Assembly (NCBI GenBank): GCA_013399115.1
Contig: VXAA01001494.1
Coordinates: 634,332 to 698,331, forward strand
From: Anseranas semipalmata
Taxonomy: Eukaryota > Chordata > Aves > Anseriformes > Anseranatidae
Reading direction: 5' to 3'
Length of the DNA: 64,000 nucleotides
Translations under genes and position numbers: made by a program
The notes under the pieces: generated by a model
Told to the model about the DNA's origin: nothing
The model's database searches: none
The model's input: the letters and a program-made list of their open reading frames with translations, nothing else
Shown here: piece after piece, positions 12,830 to 24,700 of the stretch
How positions within the stretch are numbered: position 1 is the first letter of the stretch
Layout: every line of letters begins with the position of its first letter

Positions 12830-13160
12830 TGGAATTTCACTTTAATCTTTTTCATTGCTCGAAATTTCCATCTGCACAGTACGGCACATCATTTTTCTTC
12901 AAGACAAATGTGCTGTTTTTCATGTTCCAAAATTAGATCAGAAGAAAACGATTAATCATGTCATGGCCTGGGAAAGGAAACAAAGCCCTGATATTTCTCT
13001 CTCTCCCCCTCTCTCTCGCTAACTCTGGCTGTTTGCAAGGTCCTTTCTTTCCCTGCCTTGATTTTCATCACAACTTTCAGAGATTCATGTTGTGTTAAGC
13101 TAGAAACATTCAGGAAACAGGAATCTGAAATAAAGACATGGCTTTGATTTGCATAGCATT
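12830..13160. promoter_or_regulatory. candidate conserved non-coding element with a perfect octamer site
   Basis: The octamer ATTTGCAT at 13147-13154 is the classical POU-domain (Oct) binding site. Upstream lie a CGATTAATCATG stretch near 12948, several AAAT/ATTA cores and a short TC-rich run at 12995-13018. The block has no repeat similarity that I recognise and adjoins the TGACAG-rich block that follows. Regulatory function is inferred. Confidence 0.25.
12995..13018. repeat. TC-rich simple repeat
   Basis: Two short TC runs separated by a C run. Confidence 0.8.
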
Positions 13161-13252
13161 TTTATTTTTCCCTTGCATCTCCCTCCCCCCCCAGTTTGCC
13201 ACTTCATCTTTTCCTCGTCTCTCCCTCCCTCCCTCCCTCTCCACCCCCTACC
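13158..13252. repeat. polypyrimidine tract with CTCC units
   Basis: About 95 bases are mostly C and T on the plus strand. They include a run of nine or ten C near 13185 and four to five CTCC units at about 13219-13242. Long purine-pyrimidine strand asymmetry of this type can form triplex (H-) DNA and is also simply prone to slippage. Confidence 0.75.
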
Positions 13253-13339
13253 ATGTGCCCCCTGGCACAGGACGACAGATGGTGACCTGTTTGCATGTGA
13301 CACCGTAACTGAATCTAAACTCAAGGAAACAAGTCACCG

Positions 13340-13720
13340 GGCTGCAAATTAGTGAGACCACACAACTGTCAGGTGGCAGTCCCCTTTGACAGTTGTAGGC
13401 CATTATAGGAACATTGATGTTTTCGCAGTGTGACAAAAAGGAATCCTTTTTGCAGCAGACCTGTCTGTCAGCTGGCTCTCAAGTCATAACAAATCCCTGG
13501 CACTCAGCTGAGGCTGAACATTCGCAGCGTCAGGAGGATGATAAATGACCTGCAGGGCTTTGAAGTGCCTTGGCAGTTCAGATGGGTCCGCAGTGCTGAC
13601 AGAGAAATATACACAACAGCGTAACCAATAATGAGAACATTAAACATTCCTGCTTTGTGACAGGCTGACAGAAAAACCCAGCCTCACATCAATCATCTTT
13701 GGAGATATAACCTTGACAAT
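13340..13720. promoter_or_regulatory. TGACAG-rich block, candidate TALE-homeodomain enhancer
   Basis: Six TGACAG/CTGTCA cores lie within about 310 bases: 13366-13371, 13387-13392, 13465-13470, 13597-13602, 13658-13663 and 13666-13671. Roughly 0.15 would be expected by chance. TGACAG is the core bound by MEIS, PREP and TGIF (TALE class) proteins, often with HOX or PBX partners. HOX-like ATAAA and AATAATGAG words lie between the cores. The first two cores form the arms of a perfect 10-base inverted repeat. The block lacks simple repeats and known transposon similarity, and it sits between two pyrimidine tracts. Binding-site identity comes from established motif knowledge; enhancer function is inference. 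Confidence 0.4.
13362..13396. repeat. 10-base inverted repeat around TGACAG cores
   Basis: ACAACTGTCA at 13362-13371 and its exact reverse complement TGACAGTTGT at 13387-13396 are separated by 15 bases. The outer part of each arm also reads CAACTG, an E-box-like hexamer. Confidence 0.9.
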
Positions 13721-13747
13721 TAGCCCCCTCTCTGATACTCAGAGTAA

Positions 13748-13850
13748 CCTTTTTTTTTTTTCTTTCCTCCCTACCCCCCTTCTCTTTTTTTCTTCTTTTG
13801 CCTGGCTTATCTTCCATAATCTTTTTTTTNNNNNTTTCTCTTTTCTCCTG
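13748..13850. repeat. second polypyrimidine tract, broken by a gap
   Basis: A T- and C-rich tract starts with a run of twelve T at 13750-13761 and continues through C-rich and T-rich parts to about 13849. The five N lie inside a T run, so its real length is not known from this sequence. Confidence 0.8.
13830..13834. other. assembly gap of five N
   Basis: Five N inside a T homopolymer. This is probably an unresolved homopolymer length rather than missing unique sequence. Confidence 0.95.
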
Positions 13851-16489
13851 GTATGGCAGAAAGGGAAAAAACAGCAGAAGAGGAAAAAAAAGCCCACATC
13901 AAAAAAGATCTTTTCCTTTTCCTCCATGCAAAAATAAAATATGCTAGGACAAAGTTTATTTGATGGACTTCCACCTATTTCCCTTTAGGAGAAAGGAATA
14001 TATTTTTTGCCCTATCTACCAAAGCATCTGTCACTACAAATACTCCTAGTAGAATTTTGTTTACATTTTATGCTTATTTTGTTCCTTAGTTGTTTTTTTT
14101 TCCCCTTCACCAACTCTTATATTCATATCAGCACATTCTGTTGTCAAGCATCTTTTGCACTTGTAAGAGTGAGATGATTAAGCAGGCGACTGTCCCCTTG
14201 TTACTGTATTCTAGGATCATTCAATAAAACAGATATAATCTCTCTTCTTTCCATAACCTTGTGTTTTCTTCTTTCTGTAAGTGCCTGTGCATTGGTTAGC
14301 CATTCCTTAAATCCTTTTTACAGAGCAAAAATAATCTTCAAAGGACAAATGAAAGGTGCAGCTAATCCTCCTGAAAACTAAATACTAAACACCCCTCTGG
14401 AATCATTCTCACCAAAGTGCTGGGATGAATCCTGATGTTGAGGATGCTCTCTCTGTTCATGGGCAATTTCTCTTGCTTTACTCAGCATGGGATTGGCAGG
14501 AATTTCTCCTGATACACACTACTTCTTGCCAAGGCTCTCCTGATGGCTGAGGGCTTTAGGCAGTCAGGTCAACAAGAGCGGTCAGTGCTCTGTACGAGGT
14601 GAATTAGGCTCCTGGGCACTTTCTGTGGTCCTTCCCTGTAGGCTCGAGTCTCCTAAGTCATTACCTGGAGACAAACAGATTTCAAAGGAGCTTAAGCACC
14701 CTTGTGAAATAGCCTCAATCGTAAGTGAGGTTCAAAATGGTGTTTATTGCAGTGGTTTTAATCTGGAGGAATGCTAATAATCTAAAAAAAGCCTTCTGTC
14801 ATTGAAATTAGTAGCAAATCCTCTAAGGTGTGCCGTGTTCAGGTCTTTGTCTCCATATTCCCTAAGGTAGTTCTGCTTTGCTTATGCAATGACAAACATG
14901 CACTCTTGCTCTCAAGCACAGCACAGCTCAAATACTTTGATGTGAAGTCAGGGCAGTGAAACAGATTTACACACAACCAAGCACTTGTAAATTAAAAAAA
15001 GCTGGGTTTCTAACCCTGAGGTAAAGCCTGTCCCCAAGGCTGCTTTTCCTACACATACTTTAAGGTCCCTTTGCAATGCTGGTGTAGTAGGAAGAAGATG
15101 AAAAGGAGACAAAAACCTAGGCCTTCAACACAATTATAGAAGAGCCAGCTATAGACCCAGATGACGCTGCTGGAATAATACATTCCAGAGTCTGTCAGCT
15201 GAGTCCTGCTGCTGTCAAAGTATGTCCTGTGCACGTGGCCACAGCTGTTGACTTCACTACTAGAAGAGGTCAGTGTGAAGGAGAAAAGAAAGGTATCAGG
15301 AAGATGATCAACAGCAAGTGCAAACACTGCTCAGCAATTGCATGGCCTCATTTACACTCTGATTATATTATTCTGATAAAGAGTCAAACTATGCCGTGCT
15401 GGTTTCATAAAACAGCAACAGAAGATTGGCCTCTGCAGGACTGGGAGGAGCCATTTCACTTTCAAGCAAATACTTTTCAGAGACCAGAAATAGAAAACTT
15501 CTCTTTGCTTCTGTTATACTTGCCTAGTGGCTACTGACTGACTTTCTTACAGCACACTGGTAATGTGCTGTGTTACCACATTGCTTAGCCAACCTGGAGG
15601 GACTGGAGTCAGACATTGTGACTGCTAAATCCTGCTGAGGCTCTGGAAAGCCCAGACACCGTAATGCTTGCTTGGTACGAGCTGAGGATCCAGCAGAGCT
15701 AGGCAGCGAAGGACTGCATTCAACAGCTGGAGTCTCCTCTCTCTTTCCTCCAGGTCTGAGGCCTGTTTCTCGCAACAAAGGGACATCACTCAAACTCTGG
15801 CTTCTCTGCTGAGAGAATCATAAGTTAATTCGCACCACTGATTTCCCAAAGACGGATTCCTTAACTCATTAAAACTTGGTTACTGGGTGCTGATGATTGA
15901 ATCTATAAAGCATCTTGGGAAGATAAACGTGCAGAGTGAATGAACATTTTCCTCCCAGCAGCTTTCTTCCACCTGCCAAACTGCAGAAGAGGACAGACTG
16001 CTTTCAGTACTTCTCAATGATGAGAGGGATGAAAAGCTCCCCCTCTGTCACTGGCAGGGACCAGGCAAGGAGTCCATGTTTTTTGCAGCTAATATTAAAG
16101 AGTTTATATTGTAGAATACCACGGCTTTGGGAGTTGCTGGATGCATTCGGATCCCACCCTAACAAGCCTGCCAGTGGAAAGGGACGATGGCTTATGCCAC
16201 GTGCTGAGGAAAAGACTGAGGTAGAATGCAACCATCTACTTGTTTTCTTCTGACCATGTTGGAGGACTGAGCAAACATCTGGCGTGCCCAAACATCTGAG
16301 AGGCCCAAAAGCAGACTGTGGCATAAACCAGTCAGTCATCACAAAGGCTACGGAAAGGATGAGTCTGGAGAAGCTATTTGGCTCCTCCTCAGGAGGCCAT
16401 CATTTGTATTGTCTACTTGATGAAATCTTTGAGAACCAAATCATGCTGGATTTACACGATACTAATCAAATCTCCTGGAACCCATAATT
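13851..16489. other. spacer, no gene supported
   Basis: AT-rich at first, mixed later. A perfect 7-base inverted repeat, CTGGAAT with ATTCCAG, lies at 15170-15188. Short open frames at 15.0-16.5 kb on both strands have no supporting features. Confidence 0.5.
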
Positions 16490-16685
16490 CTCACTCTGAC
16501 ATATTATTTGGTGCATAGCCTTGAGTTAATCACCACTCCCTGCCTCAGTTTCCTCACAAACAGGAATGGATGCATTCAAATTACACTCACCTGAGAGGCG
16601 TGCTGTAAAATTTAATTAAGCCCTGAAAAGCACTCTGCAATTGTGAGATGAAAAGGTGCCATTAAAGGCTTCTAGTATTATATTT
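16490..16685 (+). mobile_element. MIR-type SINE remnant
   Basis: The core TGCCTCAGTTTCCTCA at 16541-16556 is the hallmark MIR segment. It is preceded by a CCTTGAGTTAATCAC stretch that corresponds to the MIR GACCTTGGGCAAGTCAC part. The far end, with AAGCACTC, GAGATGAAAAGGTGCCAT and TATTA, matches the MIR tail. Order and orientation fit a plus-strand copy with substitutions and small gaps. MIRs are tRNA-derived SINEs from early amniote evolution and are no longer mobile. Confidence 0.75.
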
Positions 16686-19679
16686 CACTAAGACTCTCAG
16701 AAATATTTTGGATGGAGTTAAAGAGAGAAAATAAAAGGGGAATAAATCATAAACATTGCAGCATAAATGCTGCCCGCCCCTTCTTATCTGTAACTCACAA
16801 GGCATATAGATTACATCTAAATAATCCTTTGTATGAAAAACTGTCCATACATTTGCACACAAGATGTAAGGACAATGCTGGTTTTATATGAAAGGGAATA
16901 TACATGTTTCCTTGCACACACTCAGTGAAGTTAAAAGGGTTAATAAAATATAAGTTGAGATCAAAAGAAATCCGAGGTGACATTTTGGCCTTGAGGCCTT
17001 CTCTTGGCTGTGGGAAAACAGAACGAGGCTGCTCTGTAACCTACAAGCTGGAGAACAATTAGCCGTGTTTTCAGACTGCATGTATTTTTCTAGGTTAAAT
17101 CTGTATAGATATGAGCATATGCAGTGAAAGCACTACAAATTTAGTTTTTCCAGTGGAGGATTACTAACAGTATTAAACATGGAGACAACCTGAGAAAATT
17201 CAAAGTTATGTAATGAGAAGATTATACCTGCCCAGATCAGAACCGGATAAAACATTAAAATCATCATCATAAAAAGCACTCAAAAGGGAAGGGCTTGCTG
17301 CACGTGTGTGCAGCTGCAGTGTCATGCACACATCCTGAGGACAACTGGAGGCACTTGGCCTTTCATCTTTTGACTGGAGACCTCTCCAAGACCTATGCGT
17401 TACAGCACGAAGAACCACACACTCTATCAAACCTCGTTATTTACATAACACATGGCAGGGAGTGGTTATGGAATAAATCAATACTTTGTGATATTTGTTA
17501 CAAGCCACATGGCACAGCTGAGCATTTCTAAGGCCTTACCCAAGGTCTGGCTTAAAGGGAGCTTGTTACAGCTATATTAAAATTGCCTAATAAGTGAGGT
17601 TCCCAGACAAACTGCACCGAGTCTTTTTTTTTTTTTTTTTAACTGGACTGTAGCCTAGTGAGGGCAGGGCTTTCATTTACTTGGGGTCCTGTTCTGTCCC
17701 TCTCCAACGCGGACTCTTTTTCCATGTGAACTACAAACCAATCTCCTTTCCCTGCTGTCCTCCTCTCCAATAAACATGATTCCTAAGCATAGCTGTGGTT
17801 ACAGCTGTGGGTAATCCCTCCTGATTCAGTGAGATGCTTTGAAAAAAAAAAAAAAAATCAAACTGTTCACTACTGAGACCCTGCATATCCATACCCATGC
17901 TTAGGCACAGCAATGCAGCTGCAAAGTGGGACAGTGACACAGTCTTTCCCTTAGGTCCCTGGGTTACGAGGCTTTATGTGGAAGTGGTACTTCCAGAGAA
18001 CGAAGAAGAAAGGTACCGCTCTCTCTTTGTTGAGTATATGAAGAACCTAGACACCTCACTTATACATGCAAGTTAGATGCCTAAAGTTTGACTATGTAGA
18101 TGCTGAATACTCTACACAAAAAGCTGGGGGCTTCAAGAAAAGCTCTCATACAGACTATCTGAGCTGATACTGATACTGTCTAAGAATGACTTTCCTCTTT
18201 TCCATCACTTGGAAATTAGACTTTGGTTTATAAACACAATCAGGGAACCCAAGCAACCTCTCCAGTTTCAGTCTGCCAAAGCATATTCATTAAAAACTCC
18301 AGTTTGGGGAAGACTGTTTTAGAACACTAACAATGCTTAAAATACAACGTTAACAGTTCTACAGGCCAGAATGGCTGAACGTGAGAACACTCAATAAGCT
18401 GCAAATTCACTGGGACAAAGCCCGAGCTTTCACTTCATGTTTGCTCAGCACCTAGCACCTGCTTCATGATTAGGCCTAATAAAGTATCTAAAATACAAAA
18501 TGGTAGTAATGGAAAAATATGATCCTTTATACTGGGGATATAGCCCGTACATAATTGGAAAAATTCTCTAAAAGCCACTGAGCAAAAATTCCTCTCAGAA
18601 TGCAAGACACAACTTGTGTTGTGTCAAAAGAAAAGCAGTAAGCAAAGTGTCTCGTTCTGTTCTTTCTTACGTAATAAGAATGTAGGCAATCACAGACGTG
18701 AGGAAGAGCAAGCAATGCATAAAGACGTGCCGGGCCAGCAAGGAAGCTCCACTGAAGTCAAGTACAGGCTAAAGTAACCTGCACGAACTGTGAAGTTGCA
18801 AGAAGCAGTAACAAACAGGTTACATAAGGAACTTGCAAGAAAAACTCTTTTCTTACTAAACTGTGGAAAAGCTAAATTTATAAAAATTGAATTGATGCAT
18901 GCTATTTACATGTTAGTAAATCATTTAATGGAAAGTCAACTGAAATATTCAACTATGCTTATTCAGATGCTATGGGAAAAGTGGGTCTAAAAACTTTAAA
19001 AATTCAGCTTTTTCTTTATTCTGTTTCTCAGAGTTCATACATTAGTCATCTGCTGCCTCAGCTATATCAACATATCTTTTTTTTTTTTATTATTTTGACT
19101 CACAGCTTTCTTACTCCCTTTGTTTCAATGGCCATTTTGATTATTTTGCTCTTTTCATGCTCTTCCTTCTCAGCTCCTTGATTTCCAGTTATTATAAATC
19201 ACATTCAAAACACCATTTTAAAGCACTGCAAAACCCTGCCCTTGGACTTCTTTCTTTACTACTTTTCTCGTTAGTCCCACTCCTTAAAAGAAATATCAGG
19301 CTTGTTTGGACTATCTGAGTCTTCTTTTCCTACCATAGTCTTTATTTTTCGTCTATGTCATGATGTACGTTTATGACAGCTTTGAATTCACTTTTGCTAG
19401 AGGCTTCCCACAGAAAACTCAAAAACTCATATATTCAGTTGTACAACCATGCCCCCACTCCCTATTTATGCTGTTTCCATTTCAGACGTCTGTAGACTAA
19501 GTTTTTCAGAGAAAAGAAAGCATTAATTGATGTCAGCAATTTCTATCGAGTGGTCTTATATACTTCCATAGTGTCATATACACTAAACACACGACCACCT
19601 CACCCCCAGAATAAATGGTTTTAGGGAGCTCCCCCTTGGGAAATTTGTAGGGACTGTGTTAAACTCAGGTTTTTAATAT
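16686..19679. other. spacer with faint old repeat tails and simple repeats
   Basis: A T17 run lies at 17624-17640 and an A16 run at 17842-17857. The segment after the T17 run (ACTGTAGCCTAGTGAGGGCAG) resembles the 3' end of L2/MIR-type elements. A similar faint tail lies at about 18440-18505, with CTCAGCACCTAGCAC followed by TGATTAGGCC. A T-rich run lies near 19078. No coding signal. Confidence 0.4.
18430..18505 (+). mobile_element. possible L2/MIR-type 3' tail
   Basis: CTCAGCACCTAGCAC, then a spacer, then CATGATTAGGCC and AATACAAAA, matches the order seen in the common old amniote SINE/LINE tail built around 'cagcgcctagcac'. Too short for a firm family call. Confidence 0.35.
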
Positions 19680-20105
19680 TTCATTAATGTTTTAAAACCA
19701 CTGATCAGGTGATACAAAGAGTCGAGACAATAATTAAATTTGCAGATGATACTAAATCAGAAAGTGTTGCAAACATAAGTGAAGACAGAGAAATAACACA
19801 GAGGACCTAAGAAAGCTTAGAAATAAGAGCAGGAAATAACAAAATGAAATTCATCCGGGAAACACGCAAAGGTACAGTACATCTGGGGGAAATATTTCAA
19901 AATTAAATACCAAAAGTAATCCGATCTTGTGGTTCAAGGTGTAAACTGATTGCCACAGCTGAAATAATCCTCTCAACCCTCCTGCTCAGCAGTATATAAC
20001 TGGCAAGGTACATTACGAAGGGTTTTGAAAGATCAGGCACAAGTTATTTTTGGAGGCAGGATGCTGAACAGGAGGCCTGTCTCTTAGAGAAAATCCTCTG
20101 CAACA
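19680..20105 (+). mobile_element. CR1-type LINE remnant with legible reverse-transcriptase motif
   Basis: Bases 19736-19756 read as Lys-Phe-Ala-Asp-Asp-Thr-Lys, the catalytic FADD motif of the CR1/L3 reverse transcriptase. The following bases to about 19910 keep the order of the downstream ORF2 region (lysine-rich, then a HLGE/ILxx-like part) but with stops and frame breaks. From about 19930 the sequence jumps to the CR1 3' part, with GTTCAAGGTGTAAACTGATTGCC, CCTCCTGCTCAGCAG, a TATAACTGG-AAGG stretch and GGAGGCAGGATGCTG. The middle of ORF2 is therefore deleted. The copy is dead, diverged and on the plus strand. It belongs to an old amniote CR1 group rather than the young avian one, and it lacks the octamer-repeat end. 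Confidence 0.8.
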
Positions 20106-21624
20106 TCTATATTCAGGGAATAGCCAGGTGCACTGAGGGCACATTCCCACTCTTGGGCAAGCAAAATATTTGCCTGCTTCCCTTTTCACACCCAACAGTT
20201 ACCTTCATCTGCCTGCTCTTATGCTTACTGACAACTTAGCACAGTCAGGCTGCGCAGTGACATGGTGGCAGTGGCACTCGCGGTTAGAACAAGGTGATGA
20301 GAATAGGGGACGGGGACGCCAGGCTGGTTAGAGGGCGAATTATCAGGGCTTTTAGTATTCCCGACCTCTGAGAAACTGCCTGAGCTACGTTTCACTCTCA
20401 GCGGCCACAGGGACTGCCGTAACAGACAAGCAGTAATGTTGTCAGAAACACAGAACCAGATACTCAGTTGATGTCAGTCAGGGTTTTTCTGCTGACTTCA
20501 AAGAGAATAGCAAATTTAATGCAAGTTTGCAGTGAAATAGGATATTGAAATGCTTCACTGCAGCTTGGTTTTCCATCCTCAGACTCACCACAATCAGGAA
20601 CTAGAGAAGAGATGAGGCTTTGTACAGCATTGATAAAACCACCGCAAATATATCACAAAGCTTTGGCCCTTGAATGCCATCAACTCATAGAGAAGCTGGA
20701 ACAAGTTGAATGGAAATCAATAACAATGAAGGATCTCAGACAGATGGACTTTGGAAAAAAGTCACTGTTGTTTTTTGTTACACATAAAACAAAAGACAAG
20801 AAATGTCATTAAAATAAATAAATGATATCCCTATAGCAAATCAGTCTCTCTCTCTTTCTCTCACTGCTTCACAGCAGAGCTTCCACCTAGGAATTAGCTT
20901 CCTACTACACATTTAAATAAACAGCACATATATCCTTACACATTCCCTGCCCTTTTCTTCCTAGATAAACAATCTGAACAGGAATGAAATTAGACACTGA
21001 GATGAGTCATTGGTTTCACCATGCACTCAGATCTGTTCATTGTCTAACCCCCACCCTCATCAACGTGTTCATTTGATTCAATTTATTATGAAATTCCAGA
21101 GGTGCGAATGGCTGGACGATAGCTTAAGAAGCCTTTGCAGTTGGATTACCTCCTGTCACTGAGGCTGTGGTATAGTTCCACACAGACCAAGAACAGGATT
21201 TCATAGAAATTAAAATGGGATTGAATATCTTTCCAAAAAGATTTGCTGTACCTTAAACAACAAACCATACACTTTTTCACAAGATTTTTTTCGTCAAGTT
21301 TACAGTTTGTGTCAAGCTAAGTTGACACAGCCTTTTCTTCCATCTGATCAGTCTGAAGCAGGTAGTCTCCTGTGGGACAGCTATCCTTAAAAAGTCATAC
21401 TGACACATGTTGAAGTGTCCATTCCCTCCTGGTCTCATGGAAATTAGCTTTCTGATGGTATTTCTGATAGCAAATGAAAGGAAACAAAAAGGAAAAAAAC
21501 CTCTTAATAATCTCATTATAACCTTTGTCATCTTGTCACACCAGAGTAGGTTGGAAACTGCAGGGAGAATTTCTCAATGGGACTGAAAGCATCTAATGAA
21601 GAGACTGTTGACATGTAGGTAGCA
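20106..21624. other. spacer, no gene supported
   Basis: A TC repeat lies at 20845-20862. A 66-codon frame at 20612-20812 (plus) has charged, helix-compatible composition but no start context or homology that I recognise. Confidence 0.5.
20845..20862. repeat. TC simple repeat
   Basis: About 18 bases of TC, interrupted once. Confidence 0.85.
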
Positions 21625-21778
21625 CAGGGATAAGGATGGTCGCTGGTTAAGACCAATACTTGGACTTTAAGTGAGTTGGTCTGTCCCTAACTGTGCCACG
21701 TACTTCCTGTACAAACCCAAGAAATCGCTTTATATGTACCTTAATCCCAGGTCTGTAAGACTAGTACTTTCTCAGCTA
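21625..21778 (+). mobile_element. MIR-type SINE remnant
   Basis: GCTGGTTAAGACC, CTTGGACTTTAAG, CTAACTGTGCCAC, ACTTCCTGTACAAACCCAAG, ACCTTAATCCCAGGTCTGTAA and TAGTACT follow the MIR consensus order from the A-box region through the CORE to 'cccatctgtaaaatgg...agtact'. It is a plus-strand copy, diverged, missing the 3' tail. Confidence 0.65.
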
Positions 21779-24700
21779 TGTCTATTCACGCGGGAAGCTA
21801 TGTATGTAGACAGTGCATCTCACAATAGAGACAGATTTTGAACAGAGGAGAAAGGATTTCCAAAGCAGGTAATACTATTACAAGCAACTGGCACTGTCAC
21901 ACCTCATTATACAAGTATGTCTACAAAATCTTCTCCAACCAGAAGAGGGAGATATCTGTGGTGTGCAACCCTCTGGACCAACAATTCATTATGAATCACT
22001 TTGGGTGGGCTGAACTTGCATTCAATCATCAAAACCTATGCAGAGGTTATGGGTAGCACCATTATGCACAGTCAGATAGCTTTGGCTCTCCATGGCTTGT
22101 AGGTTTTGCAGCAGTCACGAACCCCCACCCTCCACAAGCTCTTTATAGTATACAAGAAGGTTGGGCATGAAGATGGAAATGCAATTGTGATATAATGGAG
22201 GGTGGGGCCTGATACTATCAGGGCTTTTAATATTAGTCTCATCGCTGCAGGGTCTGAGCACTTCCAGCTCCAGTTTGGTGCTGGCATCATCCAACCGTCT
22301 GATAAAGAGACCTGCAGGCAAAGTTGTGGTTATGAAATCTGAGATGAGCAGATCTTCTATCTATATAATGAGCTAATTAAAAATTAATTTAAACATAGTC
22401 TGTATAAAGTGCTGAAGCATATGATGTGGGGTATAATCCTATGCTGGATTTGACAATCCTCAACTGCTACTGCATATTCAGTGTCTATGGACAAAATGAT
22501 ATGCTCCTTCGGCCAGGCTTCAGTGAAAATTTTGCCTCCCTAAGCACTTGAGGATCTGACTCCAGGATGCAGGTTGAATGGTTAGTCCATGTGATGATGT
22601 GCAGAGGTAAGAGCTAACATCTAGAAGTCGTTTGGAGGTGTTTGCACAACCAAGCTGCTTCTCGGACTGAGCAATGTTCTACAAAGTGAGCATGGATACA
22701 TCTGCTGTCCTTCCTCGCCTTTCCTGGTTCCAGACTGTTCATGCTGAGCCCACTTGGGTGCCTCAGCACTGACAGTGTTGATATACCCATAAAGTATTTT
22801 ACCTGCAAGGCATGGAGGCCTCTGGGAACCACGTGGAAAGCTGAAGGCCAGCTCTAATTGCATTCCTCTGCCAGCAAGTCTCAGTTGTGGCACAGACATA
22901 TACGAGGTGTCTGGAGCAACAAAAGCAGAAATCATTTTGGTAGGAGTGCACTGAGGAAGTCATGCAAGTACTTTTTGGACAGCCACCTACCACAAGCCAT
23001 AATCGAGCCCTGCCCCAAATCAGGTGCTAATTTTTCTACTGCAGAGACACACAGACTAGTGAATTCTCCCATCTCTGGTCCTTGCAGCCAGGCCACAGCT
23101 ATATGATATGATTTTATGGCACTGCTTGTAGAACAAACTAGAGGCGTTCCCTTGCTTGTCTGTTTCTTAACAAGATATTGAAATATCCTAGATTGAACAA
23201 ATACTGCAATAGACTTCTTAAAAGAAAATTGTGTTTTGGTTCGAGTGAGGACAATTGCATGGTTGCCTTGGCTTGGAGACTGAAAGCCATATAAATATGA
23301 GTTCAGCTATATGAAGCAAGATAGGAATAAAATGATTGCTTCTGAATATACTTACTCAATATGATAATTTCTGAATGTGAAAACAAACACTATAACTGAT
23401 GTTTCACAAAACATAGGTATGTTGGTAATTTGTTTACTATATTAGTAAATAAAACCTTTTCCTTGTTGCTTGATAAACAGGTTAGTTAATCATGTGGAGA
23501 TATATCCTAGAGACACAATTAGGTAAAAATTACACATGGCCACACTTACTTTTGTGGTGTTACCAGCTACAGAATCACTATGACTCTTGATAGGAATAGC
23601 CTCAAACAGTCTGAGCAGAACAGAAAAGCAATCATGTGAAATAATCTCCTGCATCTTACATATTCAGGAAGCTTTCTCAAACAGCACAAACACATTTGGC
23701 CTTTACTCACCATCATCAGTCTGCCAGTGTTCACAAAGCAGGAAAGACATGGAGGCACCAGGACGCTCTCTGTGTTGCAGCAGAGGAGCCCAGGGATGGT
23801 AACTCTGACTCCTTTTGGATTAAGAAAGAGAATCATGAACAGCAGGTACTGTACCATGGCTGAGATGCACAATATTTAACCTGAGAAATAACCTTCCATT
23901 ATTCCCTTAAAGACTCACTAGTAAGGAAACAACATCGAAGAAATCTATGTTTAATTCACTGATTCTAGCCAGCTACTGTGTATTGCTTGTTGGAGTCTCA
24001 TAGAAGTTGACAAAGTGGCTGGCTGGTTCCCACGAAAGAGCACATCTGTGCACTTCCTCAGTAGTACTGGCAGCAAGGTACCTTCGTTCTGTGCTGCCTA
24101 CAATGACTTTTCACAAAATTTCAGATTGAGTTCAGAATTTTTTTTTCTTTGTCCAGCATGCTTACATATATAGAGAGGATGAAGATCACAATCATCAGTT
24201 ATGGCCCTCTGTCCCAACAGGGCTCTCCAAAAAAAGGCTAGAGGTCATCTGCACAAGAGGTGGGATCTCCTGAGGGCTGTTCATGACACTATGATGAAAT
24301 GAAGAACAAACATCCAAAAGAGCTAAATAACACTGCAAGCCTTAGCCTCTTTTGCTCTGTGCACATCCTTGACCTTGCTTGCTCTGACATAAAATGGAAT
24401 GACATGTAGATGACTAATTAGAGAGATGACCATAGTACAAGAACATATATAATATATAAGAAGAGATTGAATAAAACATTCCTCCCACCCCTTCCCCACA
24501 CATATATGCCAAAGATTTGGTGGTTCCTGACAATGAGCTTAACCTTTACCACACAAGATCTGTTTGGTGCCTTCCCTGTTGGAGCTAGCCAAATTTGTGT
24601 TGGTTCTCTGTCACAAAAGGAAGAGAAGCAATGCATTTACTGCTGAACATAGAAAAGTAAGTTAGAAAAGAAAAACTCCTCTTGGTCATAGGAAGGAAAC

